Below are positions 8,291 through 16,332 of a stretch of 64,000 nucleotides of DNA, one piece after another. A model generated the notes under the pieces. That model did no database searches. It was not told the origin of the DNA and worked only from the letters and a program-made list of their open reading frames with translations. This DNA comes from VAZQ01 sp963725065. Its GTDB lineage: Bacteria; Pseudomonadota; Alphaproteobacteria; Rhizobiales; Xanthobacteraceae. How positions within the stretch are numbered: position 1 is the stretch's first letter; each line of letters starts with the position of its first letter. The stretch spans positions 62,001 to 126,000 of the forward strand of contig CAVRXD010000027.1 of the NCBI GenBank assembly GCA_963725065.1. The letters are read 5' to 3'. The position numbers and the translations under genes were made by a program.

Positions 8291-8843
8291 GGAATTGTCC
8301 CGACCCTTCAAACCGCTCACTGCCACGACCGCGACGGCTGTTGCGGGAACTGCCCGCATCAGGATTGCTCTTGAGCACGCGCAGGAGAACGAAGCCCGCA
8401 AGCGAGGCCAAGCCAAACACCAGGGCGGGCTGTCGGCGGGTGAAGTCGGATGCGGTCCGCATCAGTTCGTCGACCGACTTTCCGCGCATGTCTTCGGAGA
8501 ACTCCTCCACCCGCTCCGCCGCGCTGCGTACAAAATTGGCGAGTTGCGGGGCGCTGTGGTCAAGGCTGTCGGCCGCCGAACGGACGGAGTCGGCGACGTG
8601 ACCCGCCAGGTCCGCGCCGGACGCCACCTGCTGCGTCAAGAAGCCCTTTGCCCTGTCATTGGCGTCGGACGCGAGCGACGAGGCGGCCTCCTTCGCCTGG
8701 GTGCCGGCCTGCTGCGCGACATCGGCGAGCTTCGAGACAGCTTCGCCTGCTTTTGCCCGGACGCCTTGCTCCGATCCCGGCTGGCTGGATCGCGCTGACT
8801 GGGATGAGGAGATGTTGGTGCCGGAAGGTTGTTGACTATTCAT
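8280..8843 (-). CDS. DUF883/nutrient-deprivation-induced-like membrane protein, 187 aa
   Basis: First gene of the operon, ATG 8843 after a GGAGG site. A Ser/Gln-rich disordered start (about 30 residues) leads into amphipathic Ala-rich helices (AKAGEAVSKLADVAQQAG, KEAASSLASDANDRAKGF). A conserved block follows: SVDELMRTASDFTRRQPALV, then the hydrophobic anchor FGLASLAGFVLLRVL, then an Arg/Ser tail. The RRQPALVFG-anchor signature is typical of rhizobial nutrient-deprivation-induced proteins and of DUF883 proteins, which bind ribosomes or membranes in stationary phase in enterobacteria. An EcfG-like promoter lies 24 bp upstream. Confidence 0.75.
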   Translation of the reverse strand: MNSQQPSGTNISSSQSARSSQPGSEQGVRAKAGEAVSKLADVAQQAGTQAKEAASSLASDANDRAKGFLTQQVASGADLAGHVADSVRSAADSLDHSAPQLANFVRSAAERVEEFSEDMRGKSVDELMRTASDFTRRQPALVFGLASLAGFVLLRVLKSNPDAGSSRNSRRGRGSERFEGSGQFHGV

Positions 8844-8866
8844 TGGTTGCCTCCATTCGGGGGACC

Positions 8867-8891
8867 AACCTCCCTCGCAATCAAATGTTCC
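8867..8891 (-). promoter_or_regulatory. EcfG-like general-stress promoter for the 8843-6058 operon
   Basis: On the minus strand GGAAC (8887-8891) is followed after 17 nt by GTT (8867-8869), the EcfG sigma pattern GGAAC-N16-nGTT. It ends about 24 bp before the first ATG. The operon content, nutrient-deprivation-type proteins, fits this control. Confidence 0.65.
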
Positions 8892-9026
8892 GAAGCTGTC
8901 GCCTGTATGCGTCGACCGGCGCCCGCGCGGCCGTGTGGGACGCATGCCGGCGCCAAGCTTCAGTGGACCACTTCGGCTTTCGCACCCATATTGGGGTCAT
9001 GCGCCCCTGCACCGCCGGTTAACGCC

Positions 9027-10130
9027 ATGGCCCCTCCCGTTGCTCGCTTCGCCACCCGTATCGCCTATGGAGCAACGCAGTTGCCGCGCGTTGCCTGGTA
9101 CATGGGCCATGGCGTGGTGATGCGCCGGCTGTCCGCGGCCGTGCGGGAGCGCAGCGGGCAGAGCCCGCGCCGGCCGGCTCGCACCGATGCCCCTGTGCCC
9201 GGACGCAATCGTCTCTATGCGGATATGGCTGCCTTATTCCGGCAGGATCTCGCCAATGTGGAAGCCGGCATCTATCCCCTGCCCGCGGACCACGACGGTT
9301 CGTGGCCGGCGCTGCTCTACCGCTCGCGCCTGTTCTTCGAAGACCTGCCGGACGTCCATCGCCGGCGCGAAAACCGCGAGCATCGGCAGGTGCTGACCGA
9401 GGAGACGCGGGGCAAGCGGCCCGGCTACTACCTGCAGAATTTCCACTTCCAGTCAGGCGGCTGGCTGACCGACGACTCGGCGCAGCGCTACGACACCCAG
9501 GTGGAGGTGCTGTTCAACGGCACGGCCAATGCGACCCGCAGGCAGGCACTGCCGCCGCTGCATGAGGTGTTCGCCGGGCGCGACCAGCGCCGCCTCCGGT
9601 TGCTCGACGTCGGTTGCGGCACCGGGCGTTTTCTCGACTTCTGCAAGCAGGCATGGCCGCGCCTGCCGGCGCTGGGGATCGACATGTCGGAAGCTTACGC
9701 CGCGGAGGCGAAGCGGCATTTGAAACGCCGGTGCTGGATCGAGCTCATGGTCGCGAACGGCGAAGCCATTCCGCTGCAGAACGAAAGCCAGGACGCGGTG
9801 ACGAGCATTTTCATGTTTCATGAGCTGCCGCCCAAAGTCCGTCGCACCGTGTTTCGCGAGTTCGCGCGCGTGCTCAAGCCGGGCGGTCGCCTCGTGGTCG
9901 TCGATTCGCTGCAGATCGGTGACGAGCCGGACTATGACGGGATGCTGGAGCTGTTCCCGCAGAACTACCATGAGCCGTATTACACCGGGTATCTGCGGGA
10001 GGACTTTCGCGCCATCGCCGCGGGTTGCGGCCTCAAGCATGTGCGCGACGTCAATGCCTTCGTTTCCAAAGTCATGGTCTTCGACAAGCCATCGCGCCAG
10101 GGCGCGCCACGACGGAGAGCGACAGCATGA
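9027..10130 (+). CDS. Class I SAM-dependent methyltransferase, 367 aa
   Basis: Start ATG 9027. A 180-residue N-terminal region without a recognised domain is rich in Arg and contains FHFQSGGWLTDDSAQRYD. Motif I of the Rossmann methyltransferase fold follows at residues 191-201 (LLDVGCGTGRF). Later motifs are visible: GIDMSEAYAAEA (acidic ribose contact), IFMFHELP and LKPGGRLVVVDS. The C-terminus ends in an Arg-rich stretch that overlaps the next gene by ATGA. The fold resembles methyltransferase domain 11/25 proteins of the UbiE type; substrate not predictable. Translationally coupled to the Spy-like gene. Confidence 0.85.
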   Translation: MAPPVARFATRIAYGATQLPRVAWYMGHGVVMRRLSAAVRERSGQSPRRPARTDAPVPGRNRLYADMAALFRQDLANVEAGIYPLPADHDGSWPALLYRSRLFFEDLPDVHRRRENREHRQVLTEETRGKRPGYYLQNFHFQSGGWLTDDSAQRYDTQVEVLFNGTANATRRQALPPLHEVFAGRDQRRLRLLDVGCGTGRFLDFCKQAWPRLPALGIDMSEAYAAEAKRHLKRRCWIELMVANGEAIPLQNESQDAVTSIFMFHELPPKVRRTVFREFARVLKPGGRLVVVDSLQIGDEPDYDGMLELFPQNYHEPYYTGYLREDFRAIAAGCGLKHVRDVNAFVSKVMVFDKPSRQGAPRRRATA

Positions 10131-10663
10131 GCCGCCTTGTTATTTTGATCTCGATTGCATCCGCCCTCGCGGCCGGTATGCCGGCACACGCGCAGCAGCC
10201 TTACACGGGCCTCGAGGCGCGGCCCATCAAGGCGCTTTCCGAGCAGCAGATGGCCGACCTGCGGGCGGGCCGCGGCATGGGTCTGGCGCTGGCCGCCGAG
10301 CTCAACGGATATCCCGGCCCCATGCACGTGCTGGAGCTGGCCGAGCCCTTGGCGCTGTCCGATCAACAGCGCGCGAAGGTTCAGGAATTATTCGCGGCCA
10401 TGAAGGCGGAGGCCGTTCCACTCGGGGAGACGCTGATCGCGCAAGAAGCCGACCTGGACAAGCAGTTCGCCGGCAAGACCATTACGCCGACGGGCCTGGC
10501 GGCTTCCTTGAATGCGATCGGCGCCACACAGGCAGCACTCCGTGGCGCGCATCTCAAGTACCACCTGCTCACGCTCGACGTGCTCACGCCGGCGCAAGGG
10601 GCGCGCTATGGCGAGCTGCGTGGCTACCACGCGGGGACGCAGCACGGGCACGGTCGGCATTGA
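10127..10663 (+). CDS. Spy/CpxP-like periplasmic protein, 178 aa
   Basis: ATG 10127 overlaps the methyltransferase stop. Signal peptide MSRLVILISIASALAAGMPA, then AHAQ as a likely cleavage site. The mature chain is helical. It carries the LTXXQ-type motif near the end (DVLTPAQGARYGELRGY) and a related one earlier (LALSDQQRAKVQELF), typical of the Spy/CpxP family of periplasmic chaperones and metal-response proteins. The C-terminus is His-rich (HAGTQHGHGRH), which could bind metal. Pairing with a methyltransferase is unusual for Spy; a functional link is inference. Confidence 0.75.
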   Translation: MSRLVILISIASALAAGMPAHAQQPYTGLEARPIKALSEQQMADLRAGRGMGLALAAELNGYPGPMHVLELAEPLALSDQQRAKVQELFAAMKAEAVPLGETLIAQEADLDKQFAGKTITPTGLAASLNAIGATQAALRGAHLKYHLLTLDVLTPAQGARYGELRGYHAGTQHGHGRH

Positions 10664-10671
10664 CGGAATGA

Positions 10672-11379
10672 TCACGCGTGCCGGCCGGCAGGACCGCCGG
10701 AGATCACCTTCAACGTCCACTCGACAAAGATATCGAGCATCTCGCTTCTGATATCGGCATCCTTTCGCCCGCTGCGGGCCGGCACGTGGAAGGAATGATC
10801 GGCCTCCTGGAACAGATGCAACGATGCGCCCTCCCCCAGGCGCTGCGTGACCGGAACAAGCAACTCCACGTCGGCCAGCTGGTCGCGCGTACCTTGAAGA
10901 AACAGCATCGGGACGTGCACGTCGGACAGATGCATCGCGCGTTCATCCGACGGACGCTTGGCCGGATGCAGGGGAAAGCCGAGGAAGGCCAGACCTCGGA
11001 CGCCGGGCAGCGGCGATCCCGCCTGCGCCTGCGACGTCATGCGGCCGCCGAAGGACTTGCCGCCTGCAATCAGTGGAAGTCCGGGCATGAGCCGCCCCGC
11101 TTCGGCCGCGGCAGCGCGAACGGTCGCGTGCGCCAGCTTGGGAGGGTCGGGCCGCTTGGCGCGTTGCTCCATGTAGGGGAACTGGTAGCGCAAGGTGGCG
11201 ATGTCACGATCCTCGAGTCCCGCCGCCACGGCAGCCATGAATGGATGCGTCATGCCGGCCCCGGCCCCATGCGCGAAGAGGTAGCAGGCGCGCGCCCGGG
11301 GTGGCGCCAACAGCAAGCCCGAGACCTTGCGCGCATCGTCTACGACGATGGTCACCGGCGTTGCATCTGAAGAGGTCAC
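10672..11379 (-). CDS. Alpha/beta-fold hydrolase (dienelactone-hydrolase/KANL3-Tex30-like)
   Basis: Predicted cytosolic hydrolase of about 235 residues. GTG 11379 is the chosen start (reads TSSDATPVTIVVDDARKVSG); the frame is open further upstream, so the start is uncertain. Landmarks are AHGAGAGMTHPFM (oxyanion region), GGKSFGGRM (nucleophile elbow, with Ser in G-x-S-x-G form), FLGFPLHPAKRPSDERAMHL and EADHSFHVPARSG with the catalytic His. The order matches the Tex30/KANL3-type group annotated as dienelactone-hydrolase family. Substrate unknown. Convergent with the Spy-like gene, with only 8 bp between stops. Confidence 0.78.
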   Translation of the reverse strand: MTSSDATPVTIVVDDARKVSGLLLAPPRARACYLFAHGAGAGMTHPFMAAVAAGLEDRDIATLRYQFPYMEQRAKRPDPPKLAHATVRAAAAEAGRLMPGLPLIAGGKSFGGRMTSQAQAGSPLPGVRGLAFLGFPLHPAKRPSDERAMHLSDVHVPMLFLQGTRDQLADVELLVPVTQRLGEGASLHLFQEADHSFHVPARSGRKDADIRSEMLDIFVEWTLKVISGGPAGRHA

Positions 11380-11485
11380 CGGCTGTCCACGCTCTTGGTT
11401 GGGGTAGGCACGCTGCGTGCGGGGCGATGGCGACGGTCCCTCCCCGGACGGGCGAACGCGAACATGACGCGGCGAAACCCGAGCA

Positions 11486-12463
11486 TCACTCTGCTTTCGC
11501 ACCCGAGAACTTGATCACCTTGGCCCACTTCTCCGTTTCGGCGACGATGAGCGTTGACAGCTCCCGCGGAGACATCGGAAGCGGCACGCTGCTCAGATCC
11601 GCGATCCGCGTCCGCAGCCGGGGATCGGCGAGCGCGGTGCTGATGTCGCCGGAGAGCTTGTCCACGATATCGGCGGGCGTGCTCGCGGGCGCGCCAATGC
11701 CGAACCACGAACTCACCTCGTAGCCGGGCACGAACTCGCTCACCGTCGGCAGATCCGGAAGCATGTCCGAGCGCGCCGCCGTCGTCACCGCCAAGGCCTG
11801 CAGCTTTCCAGCCCTGATGTACTCGATCGAGGTCGGAAGATTGTCGAACATGACCTGGACTTGTCCGGCCAAGAGATCGGTGAGCGCCGGCGCACCGCCG
11901 CGGTAGGGTACGTGCACCAGGTCCAATCCCGTCATCATCCGGAACAGCTCGCCCGACATGTGGCCGGGCGTGCCATTGCCCGCCGACCCCATATTGATCA
12001 TTCCCGGGCGAGCTTTGGCATAGGCGATGAACTCCGGCACCGTTCTGGCCGGAACCGATGGATGCACCTCCATCACCAGGGGACCTCGAATCAGTCCGGC
12101 GACGGGGGCGATGTCGCGAATGAAATTGAAGTTGAGCCGCTCATACAGCGTCGCGTTGATGGTGTTCGCCGCGCTGATCAGCAGCAGCGTGTAGCCGTCC
12201 GGGGCCGCTTTCACCACCGCTTCGGTGCCGATGTTGGTCCCCGCGCCCGGCCGGTTCTCGACGACGACGGGCTGGCCGAGCCGCTCCGACAGCCACTGGC
12301 CGATCAGGCGCGCGGTGATGTCGGCCGCGCCGCCGGCCGGGAATCCGACGATCAATCGCACCGGCCGCGCCGGATACCCCTGCGATCGCGCAATCCGCAC
12401 TGCGGCAAGCGGGGCGGCAGCGGCGCCGGCGAGAATTGCAAATCGACGTCGTGTGATCGTCAT
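11486..12463 (-). CDS. Bug-family (TctC) tripartite tricarboxylate transporter substrate-binding protein
   Basis: Periplasmic solute receptor of 325 residues from ATG 12463. It has a twin-arginine-like signal (MTITRRRFAILAGAAAAPLA). Bug hallmarks are visible: YPARPVRLIVGFPAGGAADI, the VENRPGAGTNIG loop, GSAGNGTPGHMSGELF and VPYRGGAPALTDLLAGQV. Bug proteins bind small carboxylates or aromatic acids and may feed TctAB transporters; no TctAB genes are nearby, as is common for orphan Bug proteins. It runs leftward toward the hydrolase with a 106-bp gap. Confidence 0.92.
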   Translation of the reverse strand: MTITRRRFAILAGAAAAPLAAVRIARSQGYPARPVRLIVGFPAGGAADITARLIGQWLSERLGQPVVVENRPGAGTNIGTEAVVKAAPDGYTLLLISAANTINATLYERLNFNFIRDIAPVAGLIRGPLVMEVHPSVPARTVPEFIAYAKARPGMINMGSAGNGTPGHMSGELFRMMTGLDLVHVPYRGGAPALTDLLAGQVQVMFDNLPTSIEYIRAGKLQALAVTTAARSDMLPDLPTVSEFVPGYEVSSWFGIGAPASTPADIVDKLSGDISTALADPRLRTRIADLSSVPLPMSPRELSTLIVAETEKWAKVIKFSGAKAE

Positions 12464-12640
12464 GTGGTTGCAAACTCCACGCGGTAGCGGGCTGCGTCAT
12501 GACCAAGCTGCACAAGCCCCAGCTCGCGGCTCGCATCGATAACCGTCCCCGGCACCCCGCTGCAAGTCCAGCCCCAGCCACCGAGTCTCAAACCTTGCGA
12601 TTGCATGCCTGGCGCACCGGTGCTCGCCCGTCGCGAGCGC

Positions 12641-12681
12641 TTGACATCTCGCCGGGCCTCCTCTAGTTAACCGCCCGGTTA
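12641..12681 (+). promoter_or_regulatory. Sigma-70-type promoter with palindromic operator upstream of arsR-like gene
   Basis: -35 TTGACA (12641-12646), 17-bp spacer, -10 TAGTTA (12664-12669). A perfect inverted repeat TAACCGCCCGGTTA (12668-12681) overlaps the end of the -10 and the start site. A regulator bound here would block polymerase. The neighbouring ArsR-type gene begins at 12699, so autorepression is the simple reading; this is inference. Confidence 0.7.
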
Positions 12682-12698
12682 TTTAACCTGATGGTTTC

Positions 12699-13052
12699 AT
12701 GATGCCGACGGACCGCCTCAGCACCACGTTCGCGGCCCTCGCCGATCCGACGCGGCGCGCCATTCTCGCGCGGCTCGCGTCGGGCGAAACGTCGGTGACG
12801 GAGCTCGCCGAGCCGTTCGCCATGAGCCTTCCCGCCGTCTCCAAGCACCTCAAGGTGCTGGAGCGCGCCGGTCTCATCGCGCGCGGCCGCGAGGCGCAAT
12901 GGAGGCCGTGCCGGATCGAGCCCGGCGCCCTCAAGCAGGTGGACGACTGGCTCGAACGCTATCGCCGGTTCTGGGACCAGAGCCTCGATCGCCTCGACAC
13001 TTATCTCATCGAACTACAAGCGAAGGAGAAGAAGCGCGGACGGAAGAAATAG
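12699..13052 (+). CDS. ArsR-family winged-helix transcriptional regulator, 117 aa
   Basis: Small DNA-binding repressor. ATG 12699 or ATG 12702 are both possible. The winged helix covers residues 8-85: FAALADPTRRAILARLASGE is the family entry motif, and SLPAVSKHLKVLERAGLI is the recognition helix. No metal-binding CxC motif is present, so it is not a classical arsenic sensor. It belongs to the group that usually sits beside SRPBCC/AHSA1 and VOC genes, which follow here. The C-terminus is Lys/Arg-rich (KEKKRGRKK). Likely autoregulated through the palindrome just upstream. Confidence 0.92.
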   Translation: MMPTDRLSTTFAALADPTRRAILARLASGETSVTELAEPFAMSLPAVSKHLKVLERAGLIARGREAQWRPCRIEPGALKQVDDWLERYRRFWDQSLDRLDTYLIELQAKEKKRGRKK

Positions 13053-13181
13053 AGCCGCGTGGACGGACGCCCCGTCATAGAGCGGACAGATGACCGGACT
13101 ACGTCATGTCGGGATGCGCCGTGAGGTGGTCTGCACCGAGCGCCCGCACCTTGCAATCAACAGCAGCATCAGGAGCAGAGC

Positions 13182-13595
13182 ATGCAAATGAACCCCTATC
13201 TGACGTTCAAGGGCCAATGCGAGGCGGCGTTCAAATTCTACGAGAAGGTCCTCGGCGGTAAAATCGTGGCGATGATACCGCACGAGGGCACGCCGGCCGC
13301 CGATCACGTGCCGGCCGAATGGCGCAGCAAGATCATGCATGCCCGCCTGGTCCTGGACGACAAAGTGCTGATGGGGTCCGACGCTCCTCCCGGCATGTCC
13401 GAAGAGATGAAAGGCTTCTCGGTGACGCTCGGCATCGACAAGCCGGCCGAAGCCGAACGGATATTTCACGCCTTGGCGGAAGACGGCACGGTGCGGATGC
13501 CGATCCAGGAGACCTTCTGGGCCACCCGCTTCGGCATGCTGACGGATCGCTTCGGTACGCCGTGGATGATCAATTGCGAGAAGGCGGTGGCCTGA
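13182..13595 (+). CDS. VOC-family protein, PhnB-like, 137 aa
   Basis: One glyoxalase/bleomycin-resistance-type fold, cytosolic. ATG 13182 follows an AGGAG-like site (AGGAGCAGAG). Family features: NPYLTFKGQCEAAFKFYEKV at the start, KIMHARLVLDDKVLMGSD in the middle, and FWATRFGMLTDRFGTPWMIN at the end. These match the PhnB/3-demethylubiquinone-methyltransferase-like VOC group. In many alphaproteobacteria such genes sit with ArsR and SRPBCC genes, exactly as here. Biochemical role unknown. Confidence 0.88.
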   Translation: MQMNPYLTFKGQCEAAFKFYEKVLGGKIVAMIPHEGTPAADHVPAEWRSKIMHARLVLDDKVLMGSDAPPGMSEEMKGFSVTLGIDKPAEAERIFHALAEDGTVRMPIQETFWATRFGMLTDRFGTPWMINCEKAVA

Positions 13596-13681
13596 CGCTT
13601 CGCTTGATGGAAGACGCCGGCCGGGCGTGTCGTGCTCGGCCGGCGCTCATCCCGCGACTTTCGACACGCACGGAGAGATCA

Positions 13682-14252
13682 ATGATCAAGACCATCGCCA
13701 TCGTCGTCGTGGTTCTGCTGGTCGTTTCGGTGGCCGGGGTGCTGCTGCTCGCCGTTTCCAAACCCGACACGTTCCGGGTCCAGCGCACGACCAGCGTCAA
13801 GGCATCCGCCGGACAGGATCTTTCCGCTCATCGCCGATTTCCACGGCTGGAGCGCCTGGTCGCCCTACGAGAAACTGGATCCCGCGATGAAGCGAACGTT
13901 CGGCGGCGCCGACAAGGGCAAGGGCGCCGTGTACGAGTGGGACAGCGACGGCAAGGCGGGCAAGGGCCGCATGGAGATCACCGACGCCCCCGCGCCGTCC
14001 AAGGTCACGATCAAGCTGGATTTTTTCAAGCCGTTCGAGAGCCACAACACCGCGGAGTTCAAGCTCGAGCCGAGAGGCGACACCACCGAGCTGACCTGGG
14101 CCATGTACGGTCCCAACCTGTTCATCGGCAAGGTCATGAGCATCTTCTTCGACATGGACAAGATGATCGGCAAGGACTTCGAGACCGGGCTCGCCAACCT
14201 CAAGACACTCGCCGAGCAGAAGCCGGCGGACGCGACGACATCACGGCGCTGA
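13682..14252 (+). pseudogene. SRPBCC-family protein with one-base frameshift
   Basis: START/Bet v1-like (SRPBCC) protein with an N-terminal membrane helix (MIKTIAIVVVVLLVVSVAGV). The frame opens at ATG 13682 and runs through SKPDTFRVQRTTSVKASAG. At about 13816-13817 one extra base breaks it. In the shifted frame the expected sequence continues without gap (IFPLIADFHGWSAWSPYEKL, then MKRTFGGADKGKGAVYEWDS, ending ...PADATTSRR at 14252). After repair it would be a normal protein of about 190 residues. Third gene of the ArsR-VOC-SRPBCC group. Real mutation and sequencing error cannot be told apart. Confidence 0.8.
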
Positions 14253-14343
14253 GCCTCCTCCCGTCAGACCAACCATGGCCACAGCGATGACCGACGGGAC
14301 TCACGGGAATCAAGCGGCTCACCGGCCGCGATCGCGGCGACGC

Positions 14344-14763
14344 TCACAGCTTGAACAGATACAGCACGAAGGGCTCGGCAGCGGCGCCGCGGGATTCATA
14401 CAGGCCTCGCGCCGGTCCGTTGTCGGTCTCGGTGCCGACCCAGGCCTCCTCGCATCCCAGCGCTTTGCCGAGCGCGAGCATCCGCTCGAGCATCGCACGG
14501 GCGATCCCCTGCCGCTGCAGCGCGGGCGTCACGCCGACCTCGTCGATGTAGAGCTCGGTCGGCTTGTCCGGATGCCGGTGAATGACCGCCGCGACCTGCG
14601 CCACCACCTCGCCGGCACGCAGCGCCACGAGCATATGATGGCCGGGCTCCGCCAGGTAGGCGGCGAGACGGCCCGGATCGACGGGCTCATCGAAGACCGC
14701 GTCCGCAACCCGGTCGAACAGCGCGACATCGCCGGGTTTGACTTGCCTGATCTCGAGTTCCAT
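14344..14763 (-). CDS. GNAT-family N-acetyltransferase, 139 aa
   Basis: Acetyl-CoA-dependent acetyltransferase of unknown substrate. ATG 14763 is preferred because AGGTG precedes it; a GTG three codons upstream is possible. Motif A for acetyl-CoA binding is clear: VGVTPALQRQGIARAMLERM (Q/RxxGxG/A). Before it lies LYIDEVGV, and after it GTETDNGPARGLYESRGA, the usual motif B. The length is normal for a single GNAT domain. Confidence 0.88.
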   Translation of the reverse strand: MELEIRQVKPGDVALFDRVADAVFDEPVDPGRLAAYLAEPGHHMLVALRAGEVVAQVAAVIHRHPDKPTELYIDEVGVTPALQRQGIARAMLERMLALGKALGCEEAWVGTETDNGPARGLYESRGAAAEPFVLYLFKL

Positions 14764-14992
14764 CGGCGGCACCTGCGAGCGCGCTCATCCCCGAGCGCGC
14801 GAAGGCGACGTCATCATCCCGTCTGCCGTCCACGTCAACGGCGCCGCGCCGGCACCTTGCAGCACGATAGCGCAACCAGAGGGGACCAAGATGCGCAGAC
14901 ATAACGCCCACCACGCCTGACGCGCTCCCGACCGCCATCGAAGTCCTCAGCAACGCGGGATATCCGCGACACCCGACAGCGAGCGTCTTCCC

Positions 14993-15640
14993 ATGTCTCT
15001 CAAGCTCTATTTCCACCCCCTGTCCTCGTTCTGCCAGAAGGCCCTGGTGGCCCTCTACGAGAACGACACGCCGTTCGAACCCCTGATCGTGGACCTGTTC
15101 GACGCGAAATCCAGCGCCGCACTCAAGGCGATCTGGCCGATCGGCCGGTTCCCGGTGCTGCGCGACGAGGCGAACGACCGCACCGTGCCGGAGTTGAGCA
15201 TCATCATCGAGTATCTGGACCAGCACTATCCCGGCAGGACGCAGCTTGTGCCCGCGGACGCCGAGCTCGCGCGCCAGATGCGCCTGCAGGATCGCTTCTA
15301 CGATCTCTATGTGAACGTGCCGATGCAGAAGGTGGTGACCGACAAGCTGCGCCCGCCGGGAAAAAACGATCCGCATGGAGTGGAGGCGGCGAGAGCGCTG
15401 CTGCACACCGCCTGCGACATGATCGAACGGGAGATGGCGGCGAAGACGTGGGCCATGGGCGACGCCTTCAGCATGGCCGACTGCGCCGCGGCGCCGGCGC
15501 TGTTCTACGCCAACATGGTGACGCCACTCGGCGACACCTACCCAAACGCCTCGGCGTATCTCGGCCGCTTGATGGATCGTCCGTCCTTCGCCCGCGCCAT
15601 CAAGGAAGCGCAGCCCTACTTCGCAATGGTCCCGAAATAG
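14993..15640 (+). CDS. Glutathione S-transferase family protein, 215 aa
   Basis: ATG 14993. The N-terminal thioredoxin-like domain (residues 1-80) starts LKLYFHPLSSFCQKALVALY with a Ser/Cys in the catalytic region. It contains the cis-Pro site GRFPVLRDEAN and the glutathione-binding PELSIIIEYL. The C-terminal helical domain (90-205) has the MGDAFSMADCAAAPALFY N-capping box motif. It is likely cytosolic, acting in conjugation or peroxide/halide detoxification; the specific class is not clear. Confidence 0.92.
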   Translation: MSLKLYFHPLSSFCQKALVALYENDTPFEPLIVDLFDAKSSAALKAIWPIGRFPVLRDEANDRTVPELSIIIEYLDQHYPGRTQLVPADAELARQMRLQDRFYDLYVNVPMQKVVTDKLRPPGKNDPHGVEAARALLHTACDMIEREMAAKTWAMGDAFSMADCAAAPALFYANMVTPLGDTYPNASAYLGRLMDRPSFARAIKEAQPYFAMVPK

Positions 15641-15845
15641 CCGCCCGCATCGCCTCGATGACCAAGCCGGGTCACGGCGGCAACCCACCGCATTTGGGCA
15701 GCCCATCCGGATCCGACCTAACCTGTTGTTCTCCGAGACGTTGCGGCTTCGGTGGCGGCCTGCTATCGGTTTTGCGATATTCGCACATCTCCTCCCGGAC
15801 GGCGGGGCGCAGCTGGTCTGGATACAGGGTGGGAAGGTCTGCAGC

Positions 15846-16115
15846 ATGCCGCGCTATTATTTCGATCTCGTGGACGACGAGACCGTCTACGACAAGAAGG
15901 GCGTCTCGCTGCCGAACATCAAGGCAGCCGAACAATACGCCGCAACATTTGCGCGCGAGCTCATGGAGACCAAGCCGACCCTGATGGGTGAGGCGTGGAA
16001 AGCGTGGTCGGTCCAGATCTGCAACGGGAAGTTCGAGCGGATACTCAAGATCCCGTTCGCGCAGATCAAGGACCTGGACCGAAGCGCCAGCGATGACGCG
16101 CCACAATCGGCCTAG
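15846..16115 (+). CDS. DUF6894-like small protein, 89 aa
   Basis: ATG 15846. The N-terminus MPRYYFDLVDDETVYDKKGV is the signature of a small-protein family common in Bradyrhizobium-like genomes (annotated DUF6894). In that family an aromatic-rich strand is followed by D-x-x-G and an Ala/Leu helix, here NIKAAEQYAATFARELMETK. The middle reads WSVQICNGKFERILKIPF. No catalytic residues are recognised. Function unknown; the family typically occurs in many copies scattered between unrelated genes. Confidence 0.75.
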   Translation: MPRYYFDLVDDETVYDKKGVSLPNIKAAEQYAATFARELMETKPTLMGEAWKAWSVQICNGKFERILKIPFAQIKDLDRSASDDAPQSA

Positions 16116-16332
16116 GATGTGCCGCCGCAGAGCGCGATGCGCGTTGCGGGCGGCAGGAGATCGGCAACCGCAGCCTGCGGTCGCCTGCGTTTCGCCCCCT
16201 GCCCGTTCAGGACTCTAAAGCGCCGCGCCGATCGCGGCATGCGGACCGCGGCACGCCCGGATTCGGTGCCGACCAATGAGAAGCCATCACGCGCGCAGGC
16301 CGCAGACATCAACCGTTCGAGGAACGCACGCC

